The translations under genes were made by a program, and so were the position numbers. A stretch of DNA of 64,000 bases from an uncultured Prochlorococcus sp. (GTDB lineage Bacteria > Cyanobacteriota > Cyanobacteriia > PCC-6307 > Cyanobiaceae), in contig CABYTO010000002.1 of NCBI GenBank assembly GCA_902521995.1, positions 91,420-155,419 of the forward strand, written 5' to 3'. The notes below the pieces were generated by a model. That model was not told the origin of the DNA, made no database searches, and saw only the letters and a program-made list of their open reading frames with translations. Positions 37,763 through 47,592 of the stretch are shown here, in pieces. Within the stretch, counting starts at the first letter, position 1, and each line of letters opens with the position of its first letter.

Positions 37763-39184
37763 ATGAAAATAAAAAATATATGTTGTATTGGAGCAGGATA
37801 TGTAGGTGGTCCAACTATGGCAGTGATTGCAGATAAATGTCCAGATATTCAGATCCATGTAGTAGATTTTAATAAAGAAAGAATAAATAAATGGAATGAC
37901 GTTGATGTCAACAACCTGCCAATTTTCGAACCTGGTTTGGCAGAAATAGTTGAAAGATGTAGAGGTAAAAATCTGCATTTCTCTACTGGAATTAATGAAA
38001 GAATTAGAAAATCAGATATGGTTTTCATATCGGTTAATACTCCTACAAAAAAATATGGACTTGGAGCTGGTAAAGCCAGTGATTTAAAATGGGTAGAAGC
38101 TTGCGCTAGACAAGTCGCAAATAATGCCACTGGCCATACAATTGTTGTTGAAAAAAGTACATTACCTGTTCGAACAGCAGAAGTTATTAAATCTATTTTA
38201 GATGCAACAAAAAAAGATTCTGAAAGATCTGAAATTAAAACATTCGATGTTCTCTCAAATCCTGAATTTTTAGCGGAGGGCACTGCAATAAATGATTTGC
38301 TTTATCCAGATAGAGTTTTAATAGGTGGAGAGAACCAATTATCTATAAATGCTTTAAGTGATATCTACGCTAAATGGGTAACTAAAGAAAAAATATTGCA
38401 AACAAATATTTGGAGTAGTGAATTAGCAAAACTTACTGCTAATGCTTTTTTGGCTCAAAGAATAAGCTCTATTAATTCCATTGGAGCATTATGCGAAGCA
38501 ACTGGAGCAGATGTAAGAGAAGTTTCAAGAGCTATAGGGGCAGATTCAAGAATAGGATCAAAGTTCTTAGATGCTGGACCTGGTTTTGGAGGCAGTTGCT
38601 TTAAAAAGGATATTTTAAATTTAGTTTATTTATCAGAGTATTTTGGTTTGTATGAAGTTGCTAAATTTTGGGAAAGTGTAGTTACACTGAATAATTGGCA
38701 TCAAAAAAGAATTTCAAAACTTATTACAAACAAATTATTTGGCACAATTTCAGGAAAAAAAATAATTATCTTAGGATTTGCTTTTAAGGGAAATACTAAT
38801 GACACAAGGGAGTCAGCTGCCATATTAATTTGTAAAGACCTCCTTAATGAAGGTGCTTTCTTATTTATTCATGATCCAAAAGTATCTAAAGAGCAAATAA
38901 TCAATGATTTAGGAAGTAAACCTTATAGTGAAAATAAAAAACAATTAAATAGTTTTGATGTAAAAGGTAATTGGGAGTTTATTCATGATATTGATGAATC
39001 ATTTTTTGAGGCTGATGCAATAGTTATTCTTACAGAATGGGAAGAATATAAAAATATCAATTGGGATTTAGCAGAGAAAAGAATGAGAAAACCAGCATGG
39101 ATTTTTGATTCACGTTCATTAATTGATCCTGAAGATATTAAAAAAAATGATTTTAATTTCTGGCGAATTGGTGATGGATCATAA
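37763..39184 (+). CDS. ugd: UDP-glucose 6-dehydrogenase, eukaryote-like type
   Basis: Converts UDP-glucose to UDP-glucuronate. N-terminal GAGYVGGPTMAVIADKCPDI near residue 10, VNTPTK near 92, VEKSTLPVRTA near 128, LSNPEFLAEGTAI near 160, and the catalytic cysteine in GFGGSCFKKDIL near 275. The insertions and the FAFKGNTNDTRES segment resemble animal and plant UGDH more than the compact bacterial Ugd. Length about 473. I use the ATG at 37763; a TTG two codons upstream is possible. Second UDP-sugar dehydrogenase of the island. Confidence 0.9.
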   Translation: MKIKNICCIGAGYVGGPTMAVIADKCPDIQIHVVDFNKERINKWNDVDVNNLPIFEPGLAEIVERCRGKNLHFSTGINERIRKSDMVFISVNTPTKKYGLGAGKASDLKWVEACARQVANNATGHTIVVEKSTLPVRTAEVIKSILDATKKDSERSEIKTFDVLSNPEFLAEGTAINDLLYPDRVLIGGENQLSINALSDIYAKWVTKEKILQTNIWSSELAKLTANAFLAQRISSINSIGALCEATGADVREVSRAIGADSRIGSKFLDAGPGFGGSCFKKDILNLVYLSEYFGLYEVAKFWESVVTLNNWHQKRISKLITNKLFGTISGKKIIILGFAFKGNTNDTRESAAILICKDLLNEGAFLFIHDPKVSKEQIINDLGSKPYSENKKQLNSFDVKGNWEFIHDIDESFFEADAIVILTEWEEYKNINWDLAEKRMRKPAWIFDSRSLIDPEDIKKNDFNFWRIGDGS

Positions 39185-39327
39185 AAACTTCAGAAAAATT
39201 TTAGAATAAAGTTGATAATATTTTTTGTAAAAATTATTCGATTAGAATTTTACTTGTTTGGCTATAAGATTAAATTAAGCTTAAATTCATGGTAAATTTT
39301 GAGAATTACATAGGAAACTTTTAAATA

Positions 39328-40287
39328 ATGATTATCAATATTTTTTTGTGTATTTTATTTTCTTACCTGATAACATATTTCTTTATACCAATCTTTAAAA
39401 AAAAATCATGGGTTAGTTCTCCAAATCAAAGAACATCCCATATGGGAATTGTTCCTCTAGGAGGTTCTTTGGGATTTATAATTGTAAGTTTAATAAGCTT
39501 TATTTTCAATAGAGAATATTATGTATCTCTTTTTTTAATATTAAGTCTCATAGGATTAATTGATGATTTAAAAGGTCTTGGAAATAAAGTTAGACTTTTA
39601 ACTCAAATACTTATTGGTATTATATTTTCAATTTTAGTTTATAAAGACTCTATTTTTAATTTTCTAAGCTCTTCAAGTTTCCTTTTTATTGTCGAAGTTT
39701 TTGTTATAACTCTCATGACATTCTTTTTTGTTTCTTTAGTAAATCTTACTAATTTTGCAGATGGTTTAGATGGACTAGTGAGTGGTTCAATGGTTATTAT
39801 TTTTCTATTTGCCGCTTATTTATTAAACATAAATTATATATTTTTGGTTGGTGGCTTATTGGGTTTTTTAGTTCTAAACTGGTATCCAGCAAAAGTTTTT
39901 ATGGGTGATTCAGGTAGCTATTTTTTAGGATCAATCTATTGTAGTTCTATTTTTCAAGCAAATTCATGGATTATTTTATTGGCTTTATTACTTGTAGGTT
40001 CGCCACTATATTTTGATGTTATGATTTGCGTAATAAGGAGATATTTTCAAAAACAGAATATTTTTAAAGCTCATAAATTAAACTTATATCAAAGACTAAA
40101 TCAGAATGGCCTTAGTCATTGGCAAGTCTCAATGATATATATTTCATCAAAAATTTTGATTGGACTTAGTTTTGTTATAGGAAATATTCAATATATGTTA
40201 TTTACAACTTTAATGATTCTAGTAATTGGCTTATATCTTGAGTTTTTCATTGCTTTACCCTTTAAAGATGCTATAAAAAAGAATTAA
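39328..40287 (+). CDS. WecA/MraY-like phosphoglycosyl transferase
   Basis: Polytopic membrane enzyme that transfers a sugar-phosphate to a polyprenyl phosphate, starting a lipid-linked glycan. About ten hydrophobic helices over 319 residues. The family aspartates are in LIDDLKGLG near 74, NFADGLDGL near 146 and FMGDSGSYFLG near 191, followed by the cytoplasmic HKLNLYQRLNQ loop near 252 that replaces the usual HH motif of WecA-type enzymes. This gene likely primes polymer synthesis for the island. The sugar is unknown. Confidence 0.85.
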   Translation: MIINIFLCILFSYLITYFFIPIFKKKSWVSSPNQRTSHMGIVPLGGSLGFIIVSLISFIFNREYYVSLFLILSLIGLIDDLKGLGNKVRLLTQILIGIIFSILVYKDSIFNFLSSSSFLFIVEVFVITLMTFFFVSLVNLTNFADGLDGLVSGSMVIIFLFAAYLLNINYIFLVGGLLGFLVLNWYPAKVFMGDSGSYFLGSIYCSSIFQANSWIILLALLLVGSPLYFDVMICVIRRYFQKQNIFKAHKLNLYQRLNQNGLSHWQVSMIYISSKILIGLSFVIGNIQYMLFTTLMILVIGLYLEFFIALPFKDAIKKN

Positions 40288-40423
40288 TAATTTTTCAATA
40301 TTAATAATTTGATAGACAAAAACCTAGAAGATTATCAGTCTTATTAAAATAAAAAATTATTAGCCCTTTTAGTGACTTATAATCTTAGATTAAGAATATG
40401 GACTTTTTTCAGCATTTTATATT

Positions 40424-41278
40424 ATGAGAAATGTATTAATTTTGGGCTCTAGTGGACAAATAGGTCTATCTCTAACAAAAACTTTACGAGAAAATACTGA
40501 CTATAAAATTATTGAATGTGATATTGTCATTAACGAGAATAATGATTTAAGGAGAAAATCTGATTTCTTAAATAAGTCTTTTAAGGAAGCAGATTTTGTT
40601 TACTTCTTAGCATATGATGTTGGGGGTTCAAAATACTTGAGAGAAAATCAGAATTCCACTAAGTTTCTAGATAATAATCTTTTATTGATGCAAAATACAT
40701 TCAACTATATTAAAAAGTATTCTATTCCTTTCATATTCGCATCAACCCAAATGTCCAATATGAATCATTCTGCTTATGGAACTTTGAAAAGAATTGGTGA
40801 ACACTATACAAATATACTTGGAGGTCACATTGTAAGATTTTGGAATACTTATGGCATAGAAAATGATCTTTCTAAAACTCATGTAATTACTGATTTTATC
40901 AATTCAGCCATATCCCAAAAAACTATTTTTATGCGTACAACTGGAAAAGAAAAAAGACAATTCTTACATGCAGATGACTGTAGTAATGCTCTTCTGAAAA
41001 TTCATCAAAATTATGATGATATTGAAAAAAGGTATTTGGATATTACGAGTTTTGAATGGACTACTATATATGAAATAGCACAAATAATATCAAATGTCTT
41101 TTGCAATATTCCAATCAAAAGAGGTGAGTTAGAAGATTTAGTCCAAAATAATATTTCAAATGAGCCAGACCCATATTTCAGAGGGTATTGGGAACCCAAA
41201 ATTACTCTGGAAGAAGGAATTAATATCATTTCAAAACATATGTTAAAATCTAAAAAAAATAATAAAACGCTTAATTGA
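40424..41278 (+). CDS. NAD-dependent epimerase/dehydratase
   Basis: A 284-residue extended SDR. NAD loop VLILGSSGQIGLSL at 4-17; active-site STQMSN near 107 and AYGTLKRIGEHY near 118 (YxxxK). The substrate loop FWNTYG and FLHADDCSNALL follow GDP/dTDP-sugar epimerase patterns. Its last four bases overlap the start of the next gene, coupling it to a 2OG-Fe(II) oxygenase-like protein. I recall such pairs in sporadic carbohydrate clusters; sugar unknown. Confidence 0.78.
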   Translation: MRNVLILGSSGQIGLSLTKTLRENTDYKIIECDIVINENNDLRRKSDFLNKSFKEADFVYFLAYDVGGSKYLRENQNSTKFLDNNLLLMQNTFNYIKKYSIPFIFASTQMSNMNHSAYGTLKRIGEHYTNILGGHIVRFWNTYGIENDLSKTHVITDFINSAISQKTIFMRTTGKEKRQFLHADDCSNALLKIHQNYDDIEKRYLDITSFEWTTIYEIAQIISNVFCNIPIKRGELEDLVQNNISNEPDPYFRGYWEPKITLEEGINIISKHMLKSKKNNKTLN

Positions 41279-42231
41279 ATTATTTTAATTCGGATAAAAT
41301 TTCATTAATACAAAAGCTTTTAAAGAATTACCTAAATAATATACCTTTAACTAAAAGTAATTCTTCTTTAATTAAAAGTACTCTCTTCAGGGCATTTGAA
41401 TCAGAAGAGTTTTTATCTATTTATAGGAGTTTTGCTGTTGAAGTGGCGACACATTTCTATGGAAATGCATACGATACTTGTCTTCAGACATCTCCCACTC
41501 CAAGAATATTTTTCCCTAATTCGCACGGAACTTCAATACATTCTGATTATTGGTATGGGCACGGATTAAGTGCAATTACAACATGGGTACCAATATTAAA
41601 TTCAATTTCAGGAGCTACATTTTACGCAGATCACAGGAAAATTCTTAATAATTATATTGATGAGCATAACTTTGATTTAAATTACTTAAAAAAAATTTCA
41701 GAAGAAATATCTATAAAAGAAAACGAAGTCTTACCACCTCCTGATTGTGCTTTTTTGTTTGATTCAACTATGCTTCATGGATCAACTTTAAATACAACTG
41801 ACAAAACAAGAATTTCATTTGATTTTAGAATTTCTAGAATTTCTGATATTACTTCAACAAAAGATTTAGATAATTATTTAATTTTTGATAAGAATATAAA
41901 TGAATATAAATTGCCCTATCACAAACTTTATGGGAAAAAGATTTTAAAATATATTTGCGGAGGGCAAGATAAAAATACCTTTGCACAACAAATACTAATT
42001 GACTCTTTTTCTGAAAGATACAATCTTCAGATTACTGACCAAGAGGCTGAAATTGAAAGATATAATTATCCAATACTTGATGGATTGATTAACGGTTATA
42101 AATTAAAAAATGAATATGATGCAATAGTATTAGCCTCTGAATATATAGCTCATGATTACTTTTTAAATTCGCAAAATTGTAAATCTAATATACCTATTTG
42201 GTCAGCTCTAGAAAACAAACAAATTCTCTGA
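41275..42231 (+). CDS. 2OG-Fe(II) oxygenase-like protein with extra C-terminal domain
   Basis: A 318-residue protein with two parts. Residues about 70-190 look like a 2-oxoglutarate/Fe(II) oxygenase: HSDYWYGHG gives the HxD iron ligands, LHGSTLNTTDKTRISFDFRI gives the distal histidine and the 2OG-binding arginine. It resembles StrG and the sporadic-carbohydrate-cluster oxygenases. Residues about 222-295 (ICGGQDKNTFAQQILIDSFS then YNYPILDGLINGY and DAIVLASEYI) resemble the LIC12192-type sporadic carbohydrate cluster protein, usually separate. If so this is a fusion. TTG start, overlapping the epimerase gene by four bases. Confidence 0.62.
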   Translation: MNYFNSDKISLIQKLLKNYLNNIPLTKSNSSLIKSTLFRAFESEEFLSIYRSFAVEVATHFYGNAYDTCLQTSPTPRIFFPNSHGTSIHSDYWYGHGLSAITTWVPILNSISGATFYADHRKILNNYIDEHNFDLNYLKKISEEISIKENEVLPPPDCAFLFDSTMLHGSTLNTTDKTRISFDFRISRISDITSTKDLDNYLIFDKNINEYKLPYHKLYGKKILKYICGGQDKNTFAQQILIDSFSERYNLQITDQEAEIERYNYPILDGLINGYKLKNEYDAIVLASEYIAHDYFLNSQNCKSNIPIWSALENKQIL

Positions 42232-42280
42232 TCAAATTTTCTTGCCCAGATTTTCATATTGAATATTTAATACTAGATTA

Positions 42281-44152
42281 TTATGGAAAAATGGATGTTT
42301 CAATTTTTTCTTTCATTTTCATTGCTCCATATGAAGTTAAATGATGAGAATCTTTATATAAAAATGATTTTTGGTCATAATTTTTGCAGTAATCTTTTGG
42401 ACAAAGTAAAGAAAATGTATCAATATAAAGAACATTTGGATTAATATCTAGAAAATTTTTAATTAACAAACTTGGTTCTTTTTTAGATAGAAGCCATTTA
42501 CTTTTATTGACTTTTGTAAAACAACTTTTGGAAATTGACAATGAAGGTCGATACCATTCTTCTTGGCAAGTATCTAAATTTTTAACTTTCGAAAATGTTG
42601 GAGTTGGAGAAATTAAGAAATATTTAACGCCAATTTTTTTTGTTTTTTCAATAAAGGTCTGATATGAATTTGTAAATCTTATACTATCTTTATATTTGCT
42701 AATACTTGAAGAGAAAATAATAATGTCTCCTTTTTTGAATTTATTTTCGTAGTAACGCAAGGGTGCAAGTACATGTTCCTCTGAACTTTCATTAATTAAC
42801 TTTAGTCCGCTTCCTTGGGGATGCATAATAAAATTAAAATCTTTTTTATTAGCCAAATAAGTCATTAGTGCCCCATAATGACCAGCATGACTATCCCCGA
42901 TAAGATAAATAGTTGGGCGGCTAAGATCATTAATAATCTTAGTTTCGCCAAAACCTGATATGTTCCATTTATTGTAAATGCTACCTGTGTATAATTTCCC
43001 TTTTAATGGTCTACCTAAAGAAATTATTATTAGTGAAACGATAGTCAAAAGTCCTGTACTATAAATTAAAACTTTCTTGGGGGCATTTAACAAAATGCTA
43101 TATCTTAAGGGGTTTTCGACGTATTTATATGATGCTGTTGCAAGACAAATAATAAAAAATAGTTGAAAAGGAACGGACCACCAATGAATACCAATAGTCC
43201 ATCTACTTAGAGATAAAATAGCCCAGTGCCATAAGTAAAGAGAATATGAAATTTTTCCTATGTAAATTACTTTGGGATAAGTAAGGATTTTGTAGGTTAG
43301 GGTTTGTTTTTTTAAAGAGATTATTAGCATGCAAGTTAGAATCACAACCATTATTGTTGATAAAGTTGCCAATGGTTGTGGCAAGTACATAACTACAAAT
43401 ATCAATATGAGAAGAGTTAGTGGTGGTATTTTTTTAAAAAATTCCTTTATTGATTGTCTTTTTTTAAAGAGAATAAATAAAATACATCCAGCTGACATCT
43501 CCCAGAATCTGGTTGGCATTAAAAAATAAGCTGCAGAATCATTATTTTGGTAAAGATAAATGAATCCTATTAGGGATGAAATAGAAAGCATGCCAACAGA
43601 TAAAAATAGATTTCTCATCCCATTTTTTGTTTGCTGTCCAAAACCAGAAAACCATATAAGAAATGGAAATAATATATAAAACTGTTCTTCAACACTAAGA
43701 GACCATGTATGAGTGAATACATTAAGTTGTGTTGATTGGGCAAAATAATCAGTTGATTGTTTTAATAGATATAAATTTGATATTCCGAATAAGGATGATA
43801 AACCAGTTTTGAGAGCTACAGATGGAAATGGGTTAAATAGACAGACACAAATACTTATGCTCAGAACAAATATAACAAGTGCGGGAAATAATCTTTTGAA
43901 TCGGCGTTCGTAAAATCTGCTTAAAAAGTCCTTAAAGTTTTTACTTTTTTTGTTATGAAGAGATGAAGTTATGACAAACCCTGAAATAACAAAAAATATA
44001 TCTACTCCTAGGTAACCTCCTGGGATCAAATCCTTATTGAAGTGATTTATTATTACTAAAATTATTGCAAAAGCCCTCAAACCATCTATTTCTTTAAAGT
44101 AAGGACTTCTTGTCGTTTTATTATTATTTTCAGACGAAAATGACACCAACAA
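42281..44152 (-). CDS. OafA-like acyltransferase with SGNH domain
   Basis: Acylates (probably O-acetylates) a surface glycan. The N-terminal acyltransferase-3 domain spans about ten helices: EIDGLRAFAIILVIINHF near 22, PGGYLGVDIFFVISGFVIT near 46, FYERRFKRLFPAL near 78 and WSLSVEEQFYILFPF near 150. The C-terminal SGNH-like domain has IYLIGDSHAGHYGAL near 424 (GDS nucleophile) and YKDSHHLTSYGA near the end (Asp/His). Length 623. Starts are TTG, TTG or GTG in series. One of three paralogues in the island. Confidence 0.9.
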   Translation of the reverse strand: MLVSFSSENNNKTTRSPYFKEIDGLRAFAIILVIINHFNKDLIPGGYLGVDIFFVISGFVITSSLHNKKSKNFKDFLSRFYERRFKRLFPALVIFVLSISICVCLFNPFPSVALKTGLSSLFGISNLYLLKQSTDYFAQSTQLNVFTHTWSLSVEEQFYILFPFLIWFSGFGQQTKNGMRNLFLSVGMLSISSLIGFIYLYQNNDSAAYFLMPTRFWEMSAGCILFILFKKRQSIKEFFKKIPPLTLLILIFVVMYLPQPLATLSTIMVVILTCMLIISLKKQTLTYKILTYPKVIYIGKISYSLYLWHWAILSLSRWTIGIHWWSVPFQLFFIICLATASYKYVENPLRYSILLNAPKKVLIYSTGLLTIVSLIIISLGRPLKGKLYTGSIYNKWNISGFGETKIINDLSRPTIYLIGDSHAGHYGALMTYLANKKDFNFIMHPQGSGLKLINESSEEHVLAPLRYYENKFKKGDIIIFSSSISKYKDSIRFTNSYQTFIEKTKKIGVKYFLISPTPTFSKVKNLDTCQEEWYRPSLSISKSCFTKVNKSKWLLSKKEPSLLIKNFLDINPNVLYIDTFSLLCPKDYCKNYDQKSFLYKDSHHLTSYGAMKMKEKIETSIFP

Positions 44153-44330
44153 ATTAAATAATGAGCTTATCTTACTATATTTGTATACTTTGGTTAAAAA
44201 TTTATTTGATAAATTAAAAGCTTAATTTATCAAATTTCTAATTATTTATAAATTCAATTTTTTAACTAAATACATGATTAAGTTAAAATTTGTACAAGAA
44301 AATAAAACAAAACAAACTTATTTTTTTAAT

Positions 44331-46484
44331 TTAAAATTCGATGTTTCGAGTATCTTTAAAAGGTAAAAAATTATAATTAACAGAATTTGAAGTTATCAAT
44401 GTGTTTAAAACTTCATCTAATTGAACATACAACTTCTTAGATCCAGCCAAGGATAAATGATTATTATCCATATAATAAGAAACCTTTCTTTGTTTATCGA
44501 AAGATAGTCCACTCATATTGCATATGTTTTGAATACATAGATTTTTGAAAGGATCAATAAACTTTACTGATGGATTCCTTCTTGAAATTACCCGTAATTT
44601 ATTATAAATATCTTCGTAATTTTTAATAAGAAATTCTTTATCTATTACACTACATTTCTTTCTGTTTGAGGAGAATAAACATGCTTGAGCTGATTCCGTA
44701 AATTCTGGAACAGGCATGACATATATTATTGAAATATTTTTATTTGTTGCTTTTTTAATGAAGGATTCTAGATCTCTAGACCATAATTCAAGAGATTCTA
44801 AACGTGAGATAGATTTTCCTTCTTCATTAAAAAAGACTGCATTTTCGTACAATAACCGTTGGTCATGATTTATTGGCTCTGAATAAATTGTGGTAAGCCT
44901 ATTGGAAATAATAACAATGTCCTTACTAATTGCATTATTAAGAATATATTCCATATATTTAGTTGTAATTTGGACATCAGAATTACTTAAATAAGGTTTA
45001 GATTTTGATTCATACCAATAAACATTACTTGGGAAAATTGTACCTGAAATAGATGTATATTTAGTGCCATATTTTTCGGATAAATTTGCGATTAGATTTC
45101 TTAAAGCATAAGAGTGAGAATCACCTGCTAGAAAAATATTATGTGACTGTTTATTCTTTTCTTTAGAGAATGAATAAGAGCACTTTTCAACTACATTAGA
45201 GAATGAATTATTTTCATCAAGATTAGGGCTATGACAATTTTGCCTATTAATTGTTGTCCCAGGAACACTCTGAGATAAATAAAAACTTTCAGGCTCAATT
45301 TTATTTTGAGTAATTATAGAAATTAATTTATATCTAATCTCTTTAGCTTCTCCTAATTTGTATATAAATAGGAAAGAAGAGGCTAATAGCAACAAAGTCA
45401 ATTTATAGGTCCCAAGAAAAGATATTTTCCATTTAACTCTTCTTAAGGGATTTTCTATATAATTAAAAGATATAAATGAGATCAAAAATATTAATGCTAG
45501 TACTACAAAATCATTACTATCCTTTCCATATATCCAAATTGATAGTGAAATAATTCCCCAATGCCAGAGATATAGAGAATATGATAATTTCCCTATATAA
45601 ACTAAAATTTTTTTAGATAATATTTTATTGATCCAGCTTTCTTGGTTAAATGAAATTAAAAATAACGAGGTTATTAATACTATCAATAATGTTTTAATTT
45701 GGGAAAATTGGTTTTCAGAAAATAAAAGTATTAAAATAATTGAAATCCCTAAAAACTGAAATGTCGCCAAATTATTTGAAAGTTTATTAACGAAAAATTC
45801 TTTAATTTTGCTGATTGTTAAAAATGTAATTACACCAAATCCAATTTCCCAAAATCTCGTTGGTAGAAGAAAATAAGAAAAACTTGAATATAAATAATAA
45901 TTTCTTAAAAATAAAATTAACGAAAAAATAGAAAGAATAAAGATTATTTGAAATAATTTGGAACAAGTTTTCCTTCTTTTTTTAAATAGGCCACTAATGT
46001 AAAGAAATACAGGAAAAATTAAATAAAACTGTTCCTCTATAGCGAGAGACCAAGTATTTATAAATGGATTTAAATAACTTGCTTGTGCAAAATAATCAGT
46101 TGAATATTTAAAAAGATAAAAATTTGAAAGTCCTAATAGAGAAAAAAAACCAGTTCTTATCGAAACATTTGGATATGGATTAAATAAACAAATTATAAGT
46201 GATACAGAAATCACATAAAATAATAATGCAGGCAAAAGCCTTTTAATTCTTCTTTCAAAAAAATATTTAATGAAATCAGAAATACTTAAAAAGTTTTGAT
46301 TCATTACTGACTTTGTTATTACATATCCCGAAATTACAAAAAATATATCTACACCTAAATAACCACTTTTCAGATAGTTGCTGTTAAGGTGATTTACAAT
46401 AACTGCTATTATGGCGATTGCTCTTAAACCATCAATCTCTGGAATATAAAGTTTATTCCCTTCCTTTTGCTTAGAAATTTCCAA
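44331..46484 (-). CDS. OafA-like acyltransferase with SGNH domain
   Basis: Second paralogue, 717 residues. Acyltransferase-3 domain: YIPEIDGLRAIAIIAVIVNH near 13, SGYLGVDIFFVISGYVITKS near 42, FFERRIKRLLPALLF near 72 and NTWSLAIEEQFYLIFPVFLY near 146. SGNH part: IFLAGDSHSYALRNL near 450 and MDNNHLSLAGSKKL near 680. The start is TTG before EISKQKEGN. The first ~30 codons and the upstream 45 bases recur, diverged, at 55.86-56.0 kb (see the truncated copy), so this gene was duplicated or moved. Confidence 0.9.
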   Translation of the reverse strand: MEISKQKEGNKLYIPEIDGLRAIAIIAVIVNHLNSNYLKSGYLGVDIFFVISGYVITKSVMNQNFLSISDFIKYFFERRIKRLLPALLFYVISVSLIICLFNPYPNVSIRTGFFSLLGLSNFYLFKYSTDYFAQASYLNPFINTWSLAIEEQFYLIFPVFLYISGLFKKRRKTCSKLFQIIFILSIFSLILFLRNYYLYSSFSYFLLPTRFWEIGFGVITFLTISKIKEFFVNKLSNNLATFQFLGISIILILLFSENQFSQIKTLLIVLITSLFLISFNQESWINKILSKKILVYIGKLSYSLYLWHWGIISLSIWIYGKDSNDFVVLALIFLISFISFNYIENPLRRVKWKISFLGTYKLTLLLLASSFLFIYKLGEAKEIRYKLISIITQNKIEPESFYLSQSVPGTTINRQNCHSPNLDENNSFSNVVEKCSYSFSKEKNKQSHNIFLAGDSHSYALRNLIANLSEKYGTKYTSISGTIFPSNVYWYESKSKPYLSNSDVQITTKYMEYILNNAISKDIVIISNRLTTIYSEPINHDQRLLYENAVFFNEEGKSISRLESLELWSRDLESFIKKATNKNISIIYVMPVPEFTESAQACLFSSNRKKCSVIDKEFLIKNYEDIYNKLRVISRRNPSVKFIDPFKNLCIQNICNMSGLSFDKQRKVSYYMDNNHLSLAGSKKLYVQLDEVLNTLITSNSVNYNFLPFKDTRNIEF

Positions 46485-46831
46485 TTAATAGAACTATTAA
46501 TTAATTTAGTAAAATAATATCTCATTTAGAAAAAAACTAACAAGTAACTTTTATGTAATGAGTAAAAAAATACTAATTATTTTTTATTTGAGAAATTATG
46601 GTAGCAGAATCTTCAAAAAATGGTTGGACATTAATGAAAGTATTATTACCTTAAAGCTATCTTAGAATATGACTGAAGTATTAAAAATTAAAAGGAGCTA
46701 AATGTTTTTAATATCAGTACTTAATTCCATAAATTAGCCAAAAACAAATCAAAACTTCAAAAATTTTTTGCTTAAAAGATTATTAATCTCAAAATTCACA
46801 AATTTTTTCGTAATCTTACTAGAAAAATATT
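46485..46831. other. 347-base AT-rich spacer
   Basis: Between an acyltransferase start and a methyltransferase end. A 35-codon frame at 46558-46665 (MSKKILIIFYLRNYGSRIF) has a protein-like composition and could be the stump of a lost transferase, but no family is clear. A short frame preceded by AAGGAG begins at the ATG near 46701 (MFLISVLNSIN) and is too short to judge. No RNA or repeat seen. Confidence 0.45.
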
Positions 46832-47443
46832 TTATATTAAAAATATTGATGATGTTTGATAAGCATCACAGTCATTTTCTTCAATTTCTACTTTAGTTAA
46901 TAATTTAAAAGGACAAAATTCTATAAACTCCTTAAGATTGGTAAAGTATTTTCTCCCATACTTTTGTTGCCCTTTATAAAACGTAAGATTGTGTATAAAA
47001 AATTTGCCACTTAAATTATTTTTCATCTTTTCAAAAACTTTATCTAGCAATTTATCTTCAAGTAAATACCATGTAATTTCACTAAAGAAAAAACATTGAA
47101 ATTGAGAATAATCTAGAATATTTTCAATATTATTAACTTCAAATGACATCTTAGGATATTTTTTTTTTGCTTTTCTAATAGAAGTTTCTGAAATATCAAC
47201 ACCTAAAGTTTCGATATTGGTTTCTTTTTGAATAAAACTCATTGTATTCCCCAGACCACAACCAAACTCAATAGAAGTTTTTATTTGATATTGCCTTATG
47301 AAATGAGAAACAACTTTTCTTGATAAATTATTAAATATTCCATCTTCACTTTGATGCCAAGGGTCATCAAATTTCTGATACATCTCCTCAAACTTTCCAA
47401 TAAACTTACCATCCCTAATCACATAATCTTGATATCTATTCAT
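46832..47443 (-). CDS. SAM-dependent methyltransferase (class I)
   Basis: A 203-residue methyltransferase. The glycine-rich motif I is SIEFGCGLGNTMSFI near residue 60; motif II acid is in LGVDISETSIRKAK near 85. The N-terminal QKFDDPWHQSEDGIFN resembles the small methyltransferases NodS/TPMT-like that act on sugars or lipids in nod-factor and O-antigen clusters. Substrate unknown. First of three tandem minus-strand methyltransferases. Confidence 0.78.
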   Translation of the reverse strand: MNRYQDYVIRDGKFIGKFEEMYQKFDDPWHQSEDGIFNNLSRKVVSHFIRQYQIKTSIEFGCGLGNTMSFIQKETNIETLGVDISETSIRKAKKKYPKMSFEVNNIENILDYSQFQCFFFSEITWYLLEDKLLDKVFEKMKNNLSGKFFIHNLTFYKGQQKYGRKYFTNLKEFIEFCPFKLLTKVEIEENDCDAYQTSSIFLI

Positions 47444-47592
47444 TCAAATTCTCAAACAAATTAATTACAATAATACTTTATTAGTATATTACTAGTCTTT
47501 TTCTCTTTTAAAAAGTTAATAATCAGACCAATATTATTAGACGAAATCTAACTCCAATAGAAAATAGAATAATAGATGATTTGGCAAATAAA

